Numbered from the stretch's first letter, positions 52,613 through 61,441 are shown. The stretch: 64,000 bases of DNA from PCC-6802 sp943367755 (GCA_943367755.1 CALRKB020000002.1:130721-194720), one strand, 5' to 3'. Program-made: numbers and translations. Notes: a model not told the origin generated them from the letters alone.

Positions 52613-54607
52613 ATGAAACACTTCATACAAGCTACAACACTGATGGGGGTTGTGCTCTCCAAGCAGCCTGACGATCATCGCTTTACTATCCGCTCCCGGG
52701 CAGGAGATGAATACGAGATTCGAGTCAAGGACAAGACAGATTTTCGATGCTTGACTAACTTAGATGGTATAAGCAATGACCGTTTTTCATTAGAGCCTCC
52801 TGACAAGCTACCGCCAAAAGAGCGCCTTGAAAAATATATTCATGAGAATACCCTAGTTGCCATTCAAGCTATTTACCAAGTCCAAGGAGACAAAAGTCTT
52901 TTTGACGCTTCCTGCGTCCACCTGTTAACCACGCCAAACTCGACGTTTCTGTTCGAGCAGTCCCATTGGTGGTTAAATCAAATTTCTATTTTGGCAGATG
53001 AATGGTTAGATGACCTATTCGGAGATCGCCGAAACTACAGCGAGGCAGACTTCTCTGAACTGTATCGCACGAACCTGAACATTATTGGCTTGCCGATCGA
53101 TAACAACATTCAGGAAATGGCCACACTATCCCGACTTATTTACGGTCTTTCTTCAGCCTACTTGTTAAGAGGCAATGCTAGGTATCTGTCAGCAGCCTCA
53201 GCAGGGATTCGTTTTCAGAGGGAGGCTTTTCGCAGTCTCAGTCATGAAGGGAAATATTGTTTTTGGGCTTATGGCCGCCGTCGGCAAAAGTACGGAACGG
53301 AGTGGAAACTACTTTCGGAAGACGGGACAGATGCAGGAACTATTCCTCTATATGAGCAGATTTATGCCTTGGCAGGATTAGCTCAATATTATCGCATTAC
53401 CAATGACTGGGAAGTATTAGAAGATATTCGGCGCACCGTCCGAACCTTCAATGACTTCTATCTAGATAAAAAGGAGGGAGGGTATTTCTCCCATCTAGAC
53501 TATGCAACTATGCGTCCTGATAGTGATGTCCTAGGGAAAGACAAAAACAAATCGCGTAAAAACTGGAACTCGATTGGCGATCACATTCCTGCGTATTTAA
53601 TCAACATATTGCTAGCTCTCGATCCTTTGCCTGTGGGTCGGGAATCCGATTTGGATGAGTTTTTCAAAACCTGTAGGGAGATATTGGATTCCTGTACAGA
53701 GAACATTATTACTCATTTCCCTGACAAGGTTGATTCTAATATTCCCTATGTCAACGAACGATTTAAGGCAAATTGGGAGCCAGAACAAACCTGGGACTGG
53801 CAGAAAAATCGAGCGATTGTTGGACATAACCTCAAGATCGCTTGGAACCTTACTCGTGTTGCCAATTATTATCTGGTAACGGGCAATTCCCAGGATGCAG
53901 AGAAAGCCCTTAACCTGGCGACAACCCTAGCCGATAGTATGCTCAGGTTTGGTCTCGATCCAGTCCGAGGAGGAGTTTTTGATGCAGTAGAAAGGGATCC
54001 TCATCGCAAAAATGGCAACGATAATGGCAACGATATGGATTTTGAATTTACTTGGAGCAGTACCAAAGATTTTTGGCAGCAGGAACAGGGGATTTTAGCC
54101 TATTTGATTCTCTATGGGCAGACAGGGAAACAAGAATATCTGGATGCAGCCCGAGAAATCATGGCTTTTTGGAATCTTTTCTTCTTAGATCGAGATAACC
54201 GAGGAATTTTCTTCCGAGTGACGGATATTGGCACTCCTGTAATCGAGGGAAAATATTCCCAGAAAGCAGAACATGCGATCGCTGGCTATCATTCCTTTGA
54301 ACTCAACTACTTAGCCCATTTATACATTCGCTCTCTAGTTGGGGTAAAACCTGATGGCGATGAGAATTTCTGTCTGTATTTTCATCTTGCTGCTCACAAC
54401 AAACAGCGATCTATTAATGTCCTTCCTGACTACTTCCCACCAAGACGAATCGAAATCGCTAGCGTTAACGTTAATGGCGTTTGTCGGGCAGTAGGAGATC
54501 CACAGAACTTCCAAATTCCTCTCAGTGAATCAGATCTGGCATCAGATACAGGCTGTAGCTTAGTTGTTGAGTTTGCAGCCAGGGAAAATAATCACAATTT
54601 AAGATAA
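52613..54607 (+). CDS. AGE-family sugar epimerase/isomerase-like protein
   Basis: 664 residues. A roughly 120-residue N-terminal OB-like region is followed by an alpha/alpha-barrel resembling N-acylglucosamine 2-epimerases: QEMATLSRLIYGLSSAYLL, PLYEQIYALAGLAQYYRIT, VGHNLKIAWNLTRVANYYL and FWQQEQGILAYLILYG. A substrate His is likely in VGHNLK. An AGGTAGGT site precedes the ATG. It forms an operon with two small unknown genes and precedes an amylase, so a carbohydrate role is plausible. Confidence 0.72.
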   Translation: MKHFIQATTLMGVVLSKQPDDHRFTIRSRAGDEYEIRVKDKTDFRCLTNLDGISNDRFSLEPPDKLPPKERLEKYIHENTLVAIQAIYQVQGDKSLFDASCVHLLTTPNSTFLFEQSHWWLNQISILADEWLDDLFGDRRNYSEADFSELYRTNLNIIGLPIDNNIQEMATLSRLIYGLSSAYLLRGNARYLSAASAGIRFQREAFRSLSHEGKYCFWAYGRRRQKYGTEWKLLSEDGTDAGTIPLYEQIYALAGLAQYYRITNDWEVLEDIRRTVRTFNDFYLDKKEGGYFSHLDYATMRPDSDVLGKDKNKSRKNWNSIGDHIPAYLINILLALDPLPVGRESDLDEFFKTCREILDSCTENIITHFPDKVDSNIPYVNERFKANWEPEQTWDWQKNRAIVGHNLKIAWNLTRVANYYLVTGNSQDAEKALNLATTLADSMLRFGLDPVRGGVFDAVERDPHRKNGNDNGNDMDFEFTWSSTKDFWQQEQGILAYLILYGQTGKQEYLDAAREIMAFWNLFFLDRDNRGIFFRVTDIGTPVIEGKYSQKAEHAIAGYHSFELNYLAHLYIRSLVGVKPDGDENFCLYFHLAAHNKQRSINVLPDYFPPRRIEIASVNVNGVCRAVGDPQNFQIPLSESDLASDTGCSLVVEFAARENNHNLR

Positions 54608-54617
54608 GGAGGCTTTT

Positions 54618-55196
54618 ATGCCTTGTGTAGAAGGGACATTCAGTGGAATTGAGTTAACAGAAACACTCATAACAACTCTGGAAACAGAAATTTCAGCTAC
54701 ATTACGTGACACGATTGCTGACTCGTTTGCAATTGGACTGGGCTATCAATCGGGTACACCTGGCTATGAGCAAGTCTTCAAGTACGTTCAAGAAATTATG
54801 CCCGGATGGACTTGGCTGAGCTTTCAGCAAGGTTCGTGGGCAATTCGCAATGCTCACATCGATCCAAATGAAGCAGTTGTAGCCCATATACGTATCTTTG
54901 TCCTCGCGGAAGCATTAACAAAACCCTATCGTCAAAAAGTTGCTGCTGATGTATTTGCAACTGTCAAAAATATCCTTAGCTCTAGTGATAAGAAAGTTCA
55001 TATTTTTGTTGACATCATTGAGGGCGAAGTCGATCTGACTCTGCCACAAGACCTATTTGGCACCCTCTTGGAAGGTAGCGATCATAAGCTCTTAAAAGTC
55101 CCAGAAGTCGTCGAATTTATTAAAAAAGACATCGAAGGACAGGGATTCGCTCATCCTTTCTTCTACTCAAGTTGGTTGCTAGACAATCGCAGTTAA
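54618..55196 (+). CDS. Hypothetical, possibly tautomerase-like
   Basis: 192 residues with an AAGGAGG site. The segment AHIRIFVLAEALTKPYRQKVAADVF then KKVHIFVDIIEGEVDL resembles a tautomerase (4-OT/MIF) half-unit, but the catalytic N-terminal Pro of that family is not in first position (MPCVEGTF starts the chain). Follows the AGE-like gene after 10 bp. Tentative. Confidence 0.55.
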   Translation: MPCVEGTFSGIELTETLITTLETEISATLRDTIADSFAIGLGYQSGTPGYEQVFKYVQEIMPGWTWLSFQQGSWAIRNAHIDPNEAVVAHIRIFVLAEALTKPYRQKVAADVFATVKNILSSSDKKVHIFVDIIEGEVDLTLPQDLFGTLLEGSDHKLLKVPEVVEFIKKDIEGQGFAHPFFYSSWLLDNRS

Positions 55197-55252
55197 TGGA
55201 TAACCACCATAATGATATGGTTCTAATGCTTAAACTAATCAAGGAGAGAAAA

Positions 55253-55831
55253 ATGACAAGAAAAAGCTACTACGAGGGATTGGCGGCAGATTATTCTAAA
55301 CCTGGTTTAGTTCCAACCGATTTAGGAGATCGACTCACCAAACTAGCTGAGGACTTGATTAAACAGCAGGAACTTGCTCTACCACATTACGATGTTACTG
55401 AAGAAGCCAGTCGATTGCAAATAGAACAGGAAAATAAAGAATGGTGGCCAAGTCACTGTGAGGCTCTCCGTCGTGGCCGTGCTGACTTGCTATCAGGTGA
55501 GTATAGAGATACTCCTGCTTTAGTCTATTTTTGTCAAGATGGCCCTTTCTATGGCAGAAACGCAGGAACAGCCATCGAGTCTAGTTGGTGGGCACTTCTA
55601 TCTCAGCCAGGTGTGACAATGTGTTGGCCGATAGTCATGTTTCATGGTGAAGTAGTCTATTTTGAATGGAAATGCGTTGATGATGTTACTAACGAAACTA
55701 CTGCTAAAGGCAATGTAACGTTTTTGCGACGCGGACACCAAGGAGGTGTGTATTTAAAAACTGAACAGTTAACCTTCTATCGGGATGTCTATGCAGAGTT
55801 TTTCAAGCAAGCAGGTAACCAAACCAATTAG
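55253..55831 (+). CDS. SnoaL/NTF2-like protein, C-terminus altered by an IS remnant
   Basis: 192 residues from the ATG at 55253, behind AAGGAGAG; the frame could extend to 55172 but that overlaps the previous gene. The centre (about 70-180) looks like an NTF2/SnoaL fold: FCQDGPFYGRNAGT, VMFHGEVVYFEWKCVDDV. The last seven codons (QAGNQTN plus stop) fall inside the antisense IS4 remnant starting at 55806, so the natural end was probably replaced. Function unknown. Confidence 0.6.
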   Translation: MTRKSYYEGLAADYSKPGLVPTDLGDRLTKLAEDLIKQQELALPHYDVTEEASRLQIEQENKEWWPSHCEALRRGRADLLSGEYRDTPALVYFCQDGPFYGRNAGTAIESSWWALLSQPGVTMCWPIVMFHGEVVYFEWKCVDDVTNETTAKGNVTFLRRGHQGGVYLKTEQLTFYRDVYAEFFKQAGNQTN

Positions 55832-56000
55832 CACCTATAAATTCACGGTCGGCAGTCAAAAAGTCAATCTTGCGGTCACCAAGCAGTACTAAAAATCTGT
55901 TGAACAGTTCATCCTGTTCGCGGATGTTGGAATTTCCCTCTTTGTCCAGAATTGTTTGATAAATCAGTAAGTAGCTATGCCAAAGTAAAGTTAATAAAAC
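55806..56000 (-). pseudogene. IS4-family transposase remnant
   Basis: Read on the minus strand, the region gives WHSYLLIYQTILDKEGN, then SNIREQDELFNRF and LTADREFIGANWFGYLL before a stop. The DKxGN and ADREFIG blocks are characteristic of the IS4 transposase catalytic core. Both ends are missing. It overlaps the last codons of the plus-strand gene and occupies most of the 374-bp gap 55832-56205. Confidence 0.72.
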
Positions 56001-56031
56001 CCATTACGGGGCTGTGCCCTGCGACCCTTCG
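55995..56031. repeat. Short dispersed repeat, copy B
   Basis: aaaacccattacggggctg then ccctgcgaccc. It resembles the sequence at 7331-7366, where it overlaps a kinase C-terminus. Confidence 0.45.
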
Positions 56032-56205
56032 TAGTCATGTAATTTCAGGTTTTCTATTTACAGTTTATTTATGCTCACCTACTTATCATAGGGTTGGCGC
56101 ATCTTTCCTAGAATAAAACAAACTCTACATTAGTATTTATACTTGCTTTAGGTACGCCCTTGAATTCCTAAATGGTTTCTTAATGTGTTGAAAAAGAAGT
56201 TTATC

Positions 56206-57765
56206 ATGAAATTTAAAAAAATTCTCTTTCAATCGATTTGCTATGTGCTGTTGGTTATCCTATTCATTACTTGGAGTCCAGCTGCTGCCTACAGTCAGGC
56301 AGGATTTGGGGATAATCGAGTCATGTTACAAGGATTTTATTGGGAATCCTATCGTAATGGACATCCTCAACAATTCCCTAACTATGGAAGTACCCCTTGG
56401 TACGAAATTGTCGAAAGGAAAGCCCCTGAAATTCGTCAAGGTCGTTTTGATTTAATTTGGTTGCCACCCCCGTCCTATGCAGGAGAAATTGACGAGAATT
56501 ATCAAATTACTGACTCTTCTAATATGGCGGGTTATGCTCCCAAGCAATATTTTAATCTCAATAATGCTTATGGAACTCGTCAACAACAACGTCAGATGTT
56601 AGAGACATTACTCAATAATGGGGTTGAACCTATCGCCGATATTGTGATCAATCATCGTAATGGAGCGCAACGATGGGCAGATTTCAAAAATCCTGATTGG
56701 GGAACTTTGGCTATCACTAGAAATGATGAAGCCTTCACTAACCCCAAATCAGAAGCCTATAATACCCCCATTCAACAACGGGGAAATCCTGAAGAACCAA
56801 CAGAATATGATTCTGTTGGTTCGACGACCTATGACTATGGTTCCTACCGAGATATTGACCATACTAACCCAACGGTTCGCCGAGATATTATCCGATATCT
56901 CCTACAATTGAAGTCTTTTGGGTATCGTGGTTGGCGTTATGATATGGTGCATGGCTATCATGCTAAACGATTAGCTACTTACAACCGAGCTACAAATCCG
57001 ACATTTTCTGTGGGAGAATATGACTGGAACCGACAACCCCAATGGCGCGGTTGGATCTGGTATAGTGCCACAGAATCAGGCAATTTAGGAACGGGTAGTA
57101 GTGTCTTCGATTTTAGTACCAAAGAAACCCTTAAAAGCAATAAAATCAACTATGAAGCTTGGTATGGTCTAGCCAATCAAGGGATTGGCCTCGTTGGTGA
57201 CACCACCGATGGACATCCTTGGAAAAATAAAGCTGTCACCTTCTTAGAAAACCATGATACTGGTTACAGAACCAATGAGTTAGATAAACCAGAACCAGGA
57301 CATCAATTCGATAGTTTTGCCAATAACTGGGAAGTCGAACAGGGTTACGCTTATATTTTGACCCATGCTGGTGTTCCTACTGTTTTTTGGAAACATTACT
57401 TTGATTGGGGCCAAGATTTACAAAACAAAATTACGGCTTTAATTAATGCCCGAAAAGTTACAGGTGTCCAAGCCAACAGCAACATCTATCCTCAAGAGAA
57501 TGCCCGTGACAAAGGCATTTATGCAGCAAGAATCACTGGAACCAGAGGAGATTTGTATGTGCGAATTGGGGGAAGTGATCAAGATTGGCAACCCTCTTAT
57601 TCTAACTATCAGGACTACCGTGAATATGCGTCTGGTAATGGTTGGAAAGTTTGGGCTAAGTTGCTTGGCAATCCTCCTGTAAAGCAAGCCTCTTATAATC
57701 CAGCCTTACCCATTCCTCAAGAACAAAATCCTGACGATATTAAAGTGCCTGAGAGGATGTCTTAG
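56206..57765 (+). CDS. Secreted alpha-amylase (GH13)
   Basis: 519 residues from the ATG at 56206; AAGAAG lies 7 nt upstream, so I prefer it to the TTG at 56185. Signal peptide (about 1-31). Conserved GH13 regions: I DIVINHR, II GWRYDMVHGY with the nucleophile Asp, III VGEYDW with the acid/base Glu, IV FLENHDTG. It hydrolyses alpha-1,4 glucans outside the cell. The gene lacks HIP1 sites and is AT-rich relative to its neighbours, consistent with acquisition. Confidence 0.92.
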   Translation: MKFKKILFQSICYVLLVILFITWSPAAAYSQAGFGDNRVMLQGFYWESYRNGHPQQFPNYGSTPWYEIVERKAPEIRQGRFDLIWLPPPSYAGEIDENYQITDSSNMAGYAPKQYFNLNNAYGTRQQQRQMLETLLNNGVEPIADIVINHRNGAQRWADFKNPDWGTLAITRNDEAFTNPKSEAYNTPIQQRGNPEEPTEYDSVGSTTYDYGSYRDIDHTNPTVRRDIIRYLLQLKSFGYRGWRYDMVHGYHAKRLATYNRATNPTFSVGEYDWNRQPQWRGWIWYSATESGNLGTGSSVFDFSTKETLKSNKINYEAWYGLANQGIGLVGDTTDGHPWKNKAVTFLENHDTGYRTNELDKPEPGHQFDSFANNWEVEQGYAYILTHAGVPTVFWKHYFDWGQDLQNKITALINARKVTGVQANSNIYPQENARDKGIYAARITGTRGDLYVRIGGSDQDWQPSYSNYQDYREYASGNGWKVWAKLLGNPPVKQASYNPALPIPQEQNPDDIKVPERMS

Positions 57766-57818
57766 AAGTAGGAAAGCTCTCATTTTTTATAGTTTGTCAA
57801 TAGTGGGCGAGTCTGTAG

Positions 57819-57844
57819 GGTGGGTTAACAAGGTGTAACGCACC
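57819..57844. repeat. Inverted repeat GGTGGGTTA / TAACGCACC
   Basis: Arms at 57819-57827 and 57836-57844 pair at 8 of 9 positions. GTAGGGTGGGTTA-type palindromes are familiar cyanobacterial intergenic repeats. It lies just before the MITE's target duplication. Confidence 0.5.
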
Positions 57845-57861
57845 ACTCTCACCGTCGATAT

Positions 57862-58031
57862 AGGTGTGACCAAAATCTGATGTAAAAGGCGAAAACCATT
57901 GCAGTGAGAGTGTTTATACTGTTTGCACTTTCAAACATGCGAATTTTCATTTTTGTTCTTTGAAATATTTAGTATCCCTTGCAGTGCAAGAAAAATATCG
58001 ATTATATAGAACATTAAATTTTGGTCACACC
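57862..58031. mobile_element. 170-bp MITE with terminal repeats and 9-bp target duplication
   Basis: Left arm GGTGTGACCAAAAT (57863-57876) and right arm ATTTTGGTCACACC (58018-58031) are perfect 14-bp inverted repeats, extending to 21 bp with two mismatches. CGTCGATAT flanks on both sides, at 57853-57861 and 58032-58040, as a target-site duplication (one A separates the left copy from the arm). The interior is AT-rich and non-coding, so a transposase in trans must have moved it. Confidence 0.85.
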
Positions 58032-58091
58032 CGTCGATATCACTCTTTAACCTCTAATGGAGAAGATTTTGGGCGATCTCTTTTCTATTCA

Positions 58092-58322
58092 TATTCCCTG
58101 GCACTCTCCCTACGATGGTTTAGTTTTTGAGAATGCGATCGCTTTTCCCCGTGACACTTTGGGACAGCGATCGCGAACTTGTTTTCTTGTGAGCTTAAAA
58201 CTGCGATCGCCCTTTAGCCAACAATGGGGCGAATTTAGGGCGATCGCTTTGTCATTCGTATTTCTTGGCGATCGCTCCACGAATGGTCTAGTTTTTGCGA
58301 ATGCGATCGCTTTTCCCTAGAA
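58092..58322. repeat. HIP1-rich dispersed repeat, copy 1 (two units)
   Basis: Carries GTTTTTGAGAATGCGATCGC at 58123 and a second GTTTTTGCGAATGCGATCGC at 58291, with CACTTTGGGACAGCGATCGC and AAAACTGCGATCGC between. The same units recur at six other places up to 62.5 kb. With the MITE it fills the 580-bp gap 57766-58345. Confidence 0.75.
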
Positions 58323-58345
58323 CAAGCCGATTCGGCTTCTCAAGA

Positions 58346-58600
58346 TTAGGTTTTATTTTGTTGATGATTAACATAAGAACGAAGGACATTATTAATCATT
58401 GATTGATAGCCCTTCCCTTGACCTTTAAACCATTCTAAAACATCACTATCTAAGCGAATAGAAACAGCTTTTTTGGCGATCGGTGTTACCATTTTTGCTG
58501 TTTGCCAAAAGTTATCATCTAATTCGGGAATGTCTGAGGTGTCAATAGCAGAATCAGAGATATTTTGGATTTCTTCAAGGCGCTTGCGTGAGATATTCAT
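58346..58600 (-). CDS. brnA: BrnA-type antitoxin
   Basis: 84 residues. A C-terminal RHH-like region (AVSIRLDSDVLEWFKGQGKGYQSMINNVLRSY) is the BrnA DNA-binding part, and the acidic N-terminus wraps the toxin. Its start overlaps the BrnT stop by 26 bp, so the pair is translationally coupled. Confidence 0.88.
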   Translation of the reverse strand: MNISRKRLEEIQNISDSAIDTSDIPELDDNFWQTAKMVTPIAKKAVSIRLDSDVLEWFKGQGKGYQSMINNVLRSYVNHQQNKT

Positions 58601-58859
58601 AGTATTGTCTCCTTTCTTTAGGGGTTGCTTTTCGGGCAGAAATAAGGCGAATTTTACCGTTCCTTTCTGTATGAGCTACGGTAACAATCACAAACTCCTG
58701 GATTGCACCAATGCTAATTTCTCGGATTTCATCATAATCAAATCTTTCATCAATGGAAGTAAAAACTATTCCAAAGAAGATTTCTTGTGCTTCTTCAAAG
58801 CTAATACCGTGTTTTTGCTGATTTTGTCGGTTTTTGTTCTCGTCCCATTCAAATTCCAT
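58575..58859 (-). CDS. brnT: BrnT-type ribonuclease toxin
   Basis: 94 residues from the ATG at 58859 (MEFEWDENKNRQNQQKHGIS), matching the family N-terminus; a longer frame to 58910 has no support. RLISARKATPKERRQYY is the family C-terminal block. BrnT is a RelE-fold RNase. Upstream of brnA, as in known pairs. Confidence 0.9.
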   Translation of the reverse strand: MEFEWDENKNRQNQQKHGISFEEAQEIFFGIVFTSIDERFDYDEIREISIGAIQEFVIVTVAHTERNGKIRLISARKATPKERRQYYEYLTQAP

Positions 58860-59130
58860 TAAGGTTTTAATACATTTTGTATATACAACAAGGATAGCAT
58901 CATTCTCCATCCCCGTGAGACTACGTTACACTTCATTTAGACCGCTAAATCGTAGGCTTACCGAAGCGATCGATACTTATTATCAACAGATACGAGCATC
59001 TAATCTCGATCACCTAGCACAACTGCTATGGTTTGTTTTAACGGCGATCCCAACCTATCCGCTAATTCAGAAGCTACTTTCAAAACAATCTAATAGCGCA
59101 AAGTTGATTACTCTGGCAACATTTTAGGAA

Positions 59131-59178
59131 GGCGATCGCGAACTTGTCTTGCTTATGACTCTAAAACTGTGATCGCTC
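59131..59178. repeat. HIP1-rich dispersed repeat, partial copy 2
   Basis: GGCGATCGCGAACTTGTCTT then ACTCTAAAACTGTGATCGC. Equivalent to the 3' half of copy 1. It lies in the 382-bp stretch 58860-59241, which otherwise holds a short plus-strand frame (to 59127) that I cannot assign. Confidence 0.6.
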
Positions 59179-59241
59179 CTAGATATTTGCCTGGTAAGGT
59201 GAGAGTATATCAAACAACACAACAAATGAGCCACGGGATTT

Positions 59242-59817
59242 ATGCCAAGCCTTTACATCATAGGCGGCCCCAATGGAGCAGGCAAAACAACTGTTGCACT
59301 GAGCTTACTCCCAAATCTTCTGGGCATATTTGAGTATGTGAATGCCGATGCGATCGCCGCAGGACTGTCGCCCCTTAACCCAAAATCTATGGCTATACAA
59401 GCAGGACGGCTGATGTTAGCAAGAATCAAACAACTTGCAGCATCCAGTACAGATTTTGCCTTTGAAACCACCCTGGCTGCTCGTACTTTTGTCCCGTTCT
59501 TAAAACGCTGTAAATCTCAAGGTTACACAATCAACCTAATTTACTTTTGGCTTCAAAGTCCCGATCTAGCGGTTGAGTGAGTGGCGCGACGAGTTGCAAG
59601 CGGTGGACATTCTATTCCAGAAGCAGACATTCGCCGCCGTTATCAACGAAGTTGTCAAAATCTGCTTGATTTATACTTACCCCTTTGTGACAGTTGGATC
59701 GTCTACAATAACTCTGAAATAGTCTTCAGACTAATTGCTGAGCGTAGCAGCAATCAGCAACCAATTATTTATGATTCTGAAGCTTGGCATCAAATCTTGA
59801 GAGGGCTCAATGGCTGA
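59242..59817 (+). pseudogene. Zeta-toxin-like P-loop kinase split by an in-frame TGA
   Basis: Codons 1-112 contain the Walker A loop GGPNGAGKTT, EYVNADAIAAGLSP and FAFETTLAART, then TGA at 59578-59580. The same frame then continues at once with GTG (VARRVASGGHSIPEADIRRRY, YLPLCDSWIVYNNS) to 59817. Homologs read ...AVERVARRV, so the TGA replaces an expected CGA (Arg) by one C-to-T change. Zeta-like enzymes phosphorylate nucleotide sugars. The next gene is its presumed antitoxin. Confidence 0.8.
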
Positions 59818-59995
59818 AGATCGGTTACTATCCAGCAAAATTAATGAAGGGGTGAAAGCGGCGATCGCTCAAGCCCTCGAACGCCATCGCAAACTAGGCG
59901 AAGCGATCGCAGTCTGGCAGGAAGGCCAGGTCACTGTCATACCTGCCGATCGAATTCCTCAAACAATGACAGAGGCAAATTCTCAGGTGAATTAA
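59810..59995 (+). CDS. Small antitoxin-like partner of zeta-type kinase
   Basis: 61 residues; its ATG overlaps the end of the kinase frame by 8 bp. Helical (INEGVKAAIAQALERHRKLGEAIAVW) with a strand VTVIPADRIP. Cyanobacterial zeta-like toxins often have a partner with this VWxxGxV pattern. It remains intact although the toxin frame is broken. Confidence 0.65.
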   Translation: MAEDRLLSSKINEGVKAAIAQALERHRKLGEAIAVWQEGQVTVIPADRIPQTMTEANSQVN

Positions 59996-59996
59996 C

Positions 59997-60196
59997 TGCG
60001 ATCGCTTTTTCATTCGTATTTCCTGGAGATCGCTCCACGAATGGTCTAGTTTTTGAGAAAGCGATCGCTTTCTCTGATGACACTTTGGGAAAGCGATCGC
60101 GAACTTGTCTTCCTGTGGCGCTAAAACTGCGATCGCGCTTTAACTGACAATGAGGAGAATTTTGGGCGATCGCTTTTTTATTCACCTTTCCTAGCG
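59997..60196. repeat. HIP1-rich dispersed repeat, copy 3
   Basis: Carries ATTCGTATTTCCTGGAGATC, GTTTTTGAGAAAGCGATCGC, GACACTTTGGGAAAGCGATC and AAAACTGCGATCGCG. Nearly a full unit. It fills most of the gap to the HigB-like toxin. Confidence 0.72.
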
Positions 60197-60247
60197 ATCG
60201 CTCTGCAATATAGTCTCGGATATGCCAAATAAGGTATATACTAAGAT

Positions 60248-60601
60248 GTGCTTGATAAGCCAATTCGTTGGATAGGTTCATCTCTAGAAGATTTATCAAA
60301 TTTTCCAGAGTCAGCCCGCCGAAAAGCTGGGTTTCAGCTTCGAGCGATTCAGAGTGGGGAGGTACCTTCCGACTTTAAGCCAATGACTATTGTTGGTATA
60401 GGAGTTGAAGAAATTCGCATTCGAGTTGGTGATGCTTATCGGATCTTTTATGTCGCAAAGTTTGAGGAAGCCATCTATGTACTCCATGCCTTCCAGAAGA
60501 AGACTCAAAAAACCTCAAAGCTAGACATAGAAATTGGACAAAAGCGCTATCAGCAAATGTTGCAATACCGACAGTCTCATAAGGAAGGAATAGACAAATG
60601 A
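60248..60601 (+). CDS. HigB/Gp49-like RelE-superfamily toxin
   Basis: 117 residues from a GTG. RWIGSSLEDLSNFPESARRKAGFQL and YRIFYVAKFEEAIYVLHAFQKKTQKT are typical of Gp49-like mRNA interferases. Its stop overlaps the antitoxin ATG by 4 bp, the toxin-first HigBA order. Confidence 0.9.
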   Translation: MLDKPIRWIGSSLEDLSNFPESARRKAGFQLRAIQSGEVPSDFKPMTIVGIGVEEIRIRVGDAYRIFYVAKFEEAIYVLHAFQKKTQKTSKLDIEIGQKRYQQMLQYRQSHKEGIDK

Positions 60602-60903
60602 GTCAAGACCAAACTCCCGAAGTTATTCAAGGTCGCAACAATGTATTTGAAGATTTGGGCTTCGCGACAGAAGAAGCTCTCAATCTCAAAATTCGAGCTG
60701 ACCTAATGTTGAATATTAAGCATTTCATTCAAACCAAAGAATGGACTCAAAAGCAAGCTGCTCTGTTTTTTGGGGAAACGCAACCTCGCATTAGCGATTT
60801 GATGAACGGCGACATCGAAAGATTCAGCATTGATAAATTAGTAGTGATGCTAGCTCAAGCAGGCATGGATGTTCGGCTTGAAGTAGATGTAAAAGCAGCT
60901 TGA
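60598..60903 (+). CDS. HigA-like XRE antitoxin
   Basis: 101 residues with an HTH (WTQKQAALFFGETQPRISDL, then IERFSIDKLVVMLAQAGMDV). Binds toxin and operon promoter. Coupled to the toxin gene by a 4-bp overlap. Confidence 0.9.
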   Translation: MSQDQTPEVIQGRNNVFEDLGFATEEALNLKIRADLMLNIKHFIQTKEWTQKQAALFFGETQPRISDLMNGDIERFSIDKLVVMLAQAGMDVRLEVDVKAA

Positions 60904-60924
60904 AAGTTCCCTCAATCTGTCTTT

Positions 60925-61045
60925 CATTTATATTTCCTGGCGATCGCACCACAATAGTTTAGTTTTTGAGAATGCGATCGCTTTTCCCTAGAACAAGCCG
61001 ATTCAGCATCACGTTATACTGTCTGCAAGGTTTGGGGAGAGGGCA
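60925..61045. repeat. HIP1-rich dispersed repeat, copy 4, running into hicB
   Basis: TTTCCTGGCGATCGCACCAC, GTTTTTGAGAATGCGATCGC, then CTAGAACAAGCCGATTCAGC and CTGTCTGCAAGGTTTGGGG. The last part is the 3' end of hicB, and a 65-bp block from here recurs at 62403-62467 with four differences. Confidence 0.75.
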
Positions 61046-61235
61046 AGGGTTTGCCTGTTGCCTCATAATCCTCAATCAGGAGTTCCAAGACCTCCTGGGC
61101 ATTGGCGAGTGCCTCCTCATAGGTCTCTCCATGTGTAAAGTATCGCTGTAGCTTGTGAGCAAACTCAGGTAGCTCCACCAAATAGCATTCGTCCTCATCA
61201 GACCAAACAATATTAATGCGGTACTTGTGTTTCAT
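61014..61235 (-). CDS. hicB: HicB-type antitoxin
   Basis: 73 residues of a HicB-like partial RNase H fold: IVWSDEDECYLVELPEF, GETYEEALANAQEVLELLIE. Ends LPSPQTLQTV, encoded in the dispersed repeat. Its start overlaps the hicA stop by 4 bp. Confidence 0.9.
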   Translation of the reverse strand: MKHKYRINIVWSDEDECYLVELPEFAHKLQRYFTHGETYEEALANAQEVLELLIEDYEATGKPLPSPQTLQTV

Positions 61236-61441
61236 GATTCTCTATCCTTTAAGGCGTTTAATGCTGCCTCAACCAGTTTCTCAAGATATGCCTTCGCATC
61301 ATCTCCATCTTTTCCAGCGATCGTGAGAGGAAATTCTGGCAAAAGAGGGTGAACCCATCTTTGATGGCTCCCCTTGGTTCTGATGACCTGAAATCCTGCT
61401 TTTGAGAGAACAGATCTTAATTCCCTAATTTTCCTAGGCAT
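61232..61441 (-). CDS. hicA: HicA-type mRNA interferase toxin
   Basis: 69 residues of the dsRBD-like HicA fold with the catalytic His in TKGSHQRWVHP. Toxin gene precedes hicB, as usual. Confidence 0.92.
   Translation of the reverse strand: MPRKIRELRSVLSKAGFQVIRTKGSHQRWVHPLLPEFPLTIAGKDGDDAKAYLEKLVEAALNALKDRES

Noticed and set aside
58834..59127. 97-codon plus-strand frame
   Set aside because: First part is antisense to brnT. The second half (RRLTEAIDTYYQQIRA...) could be a remnant, but I cannot match it to any family.
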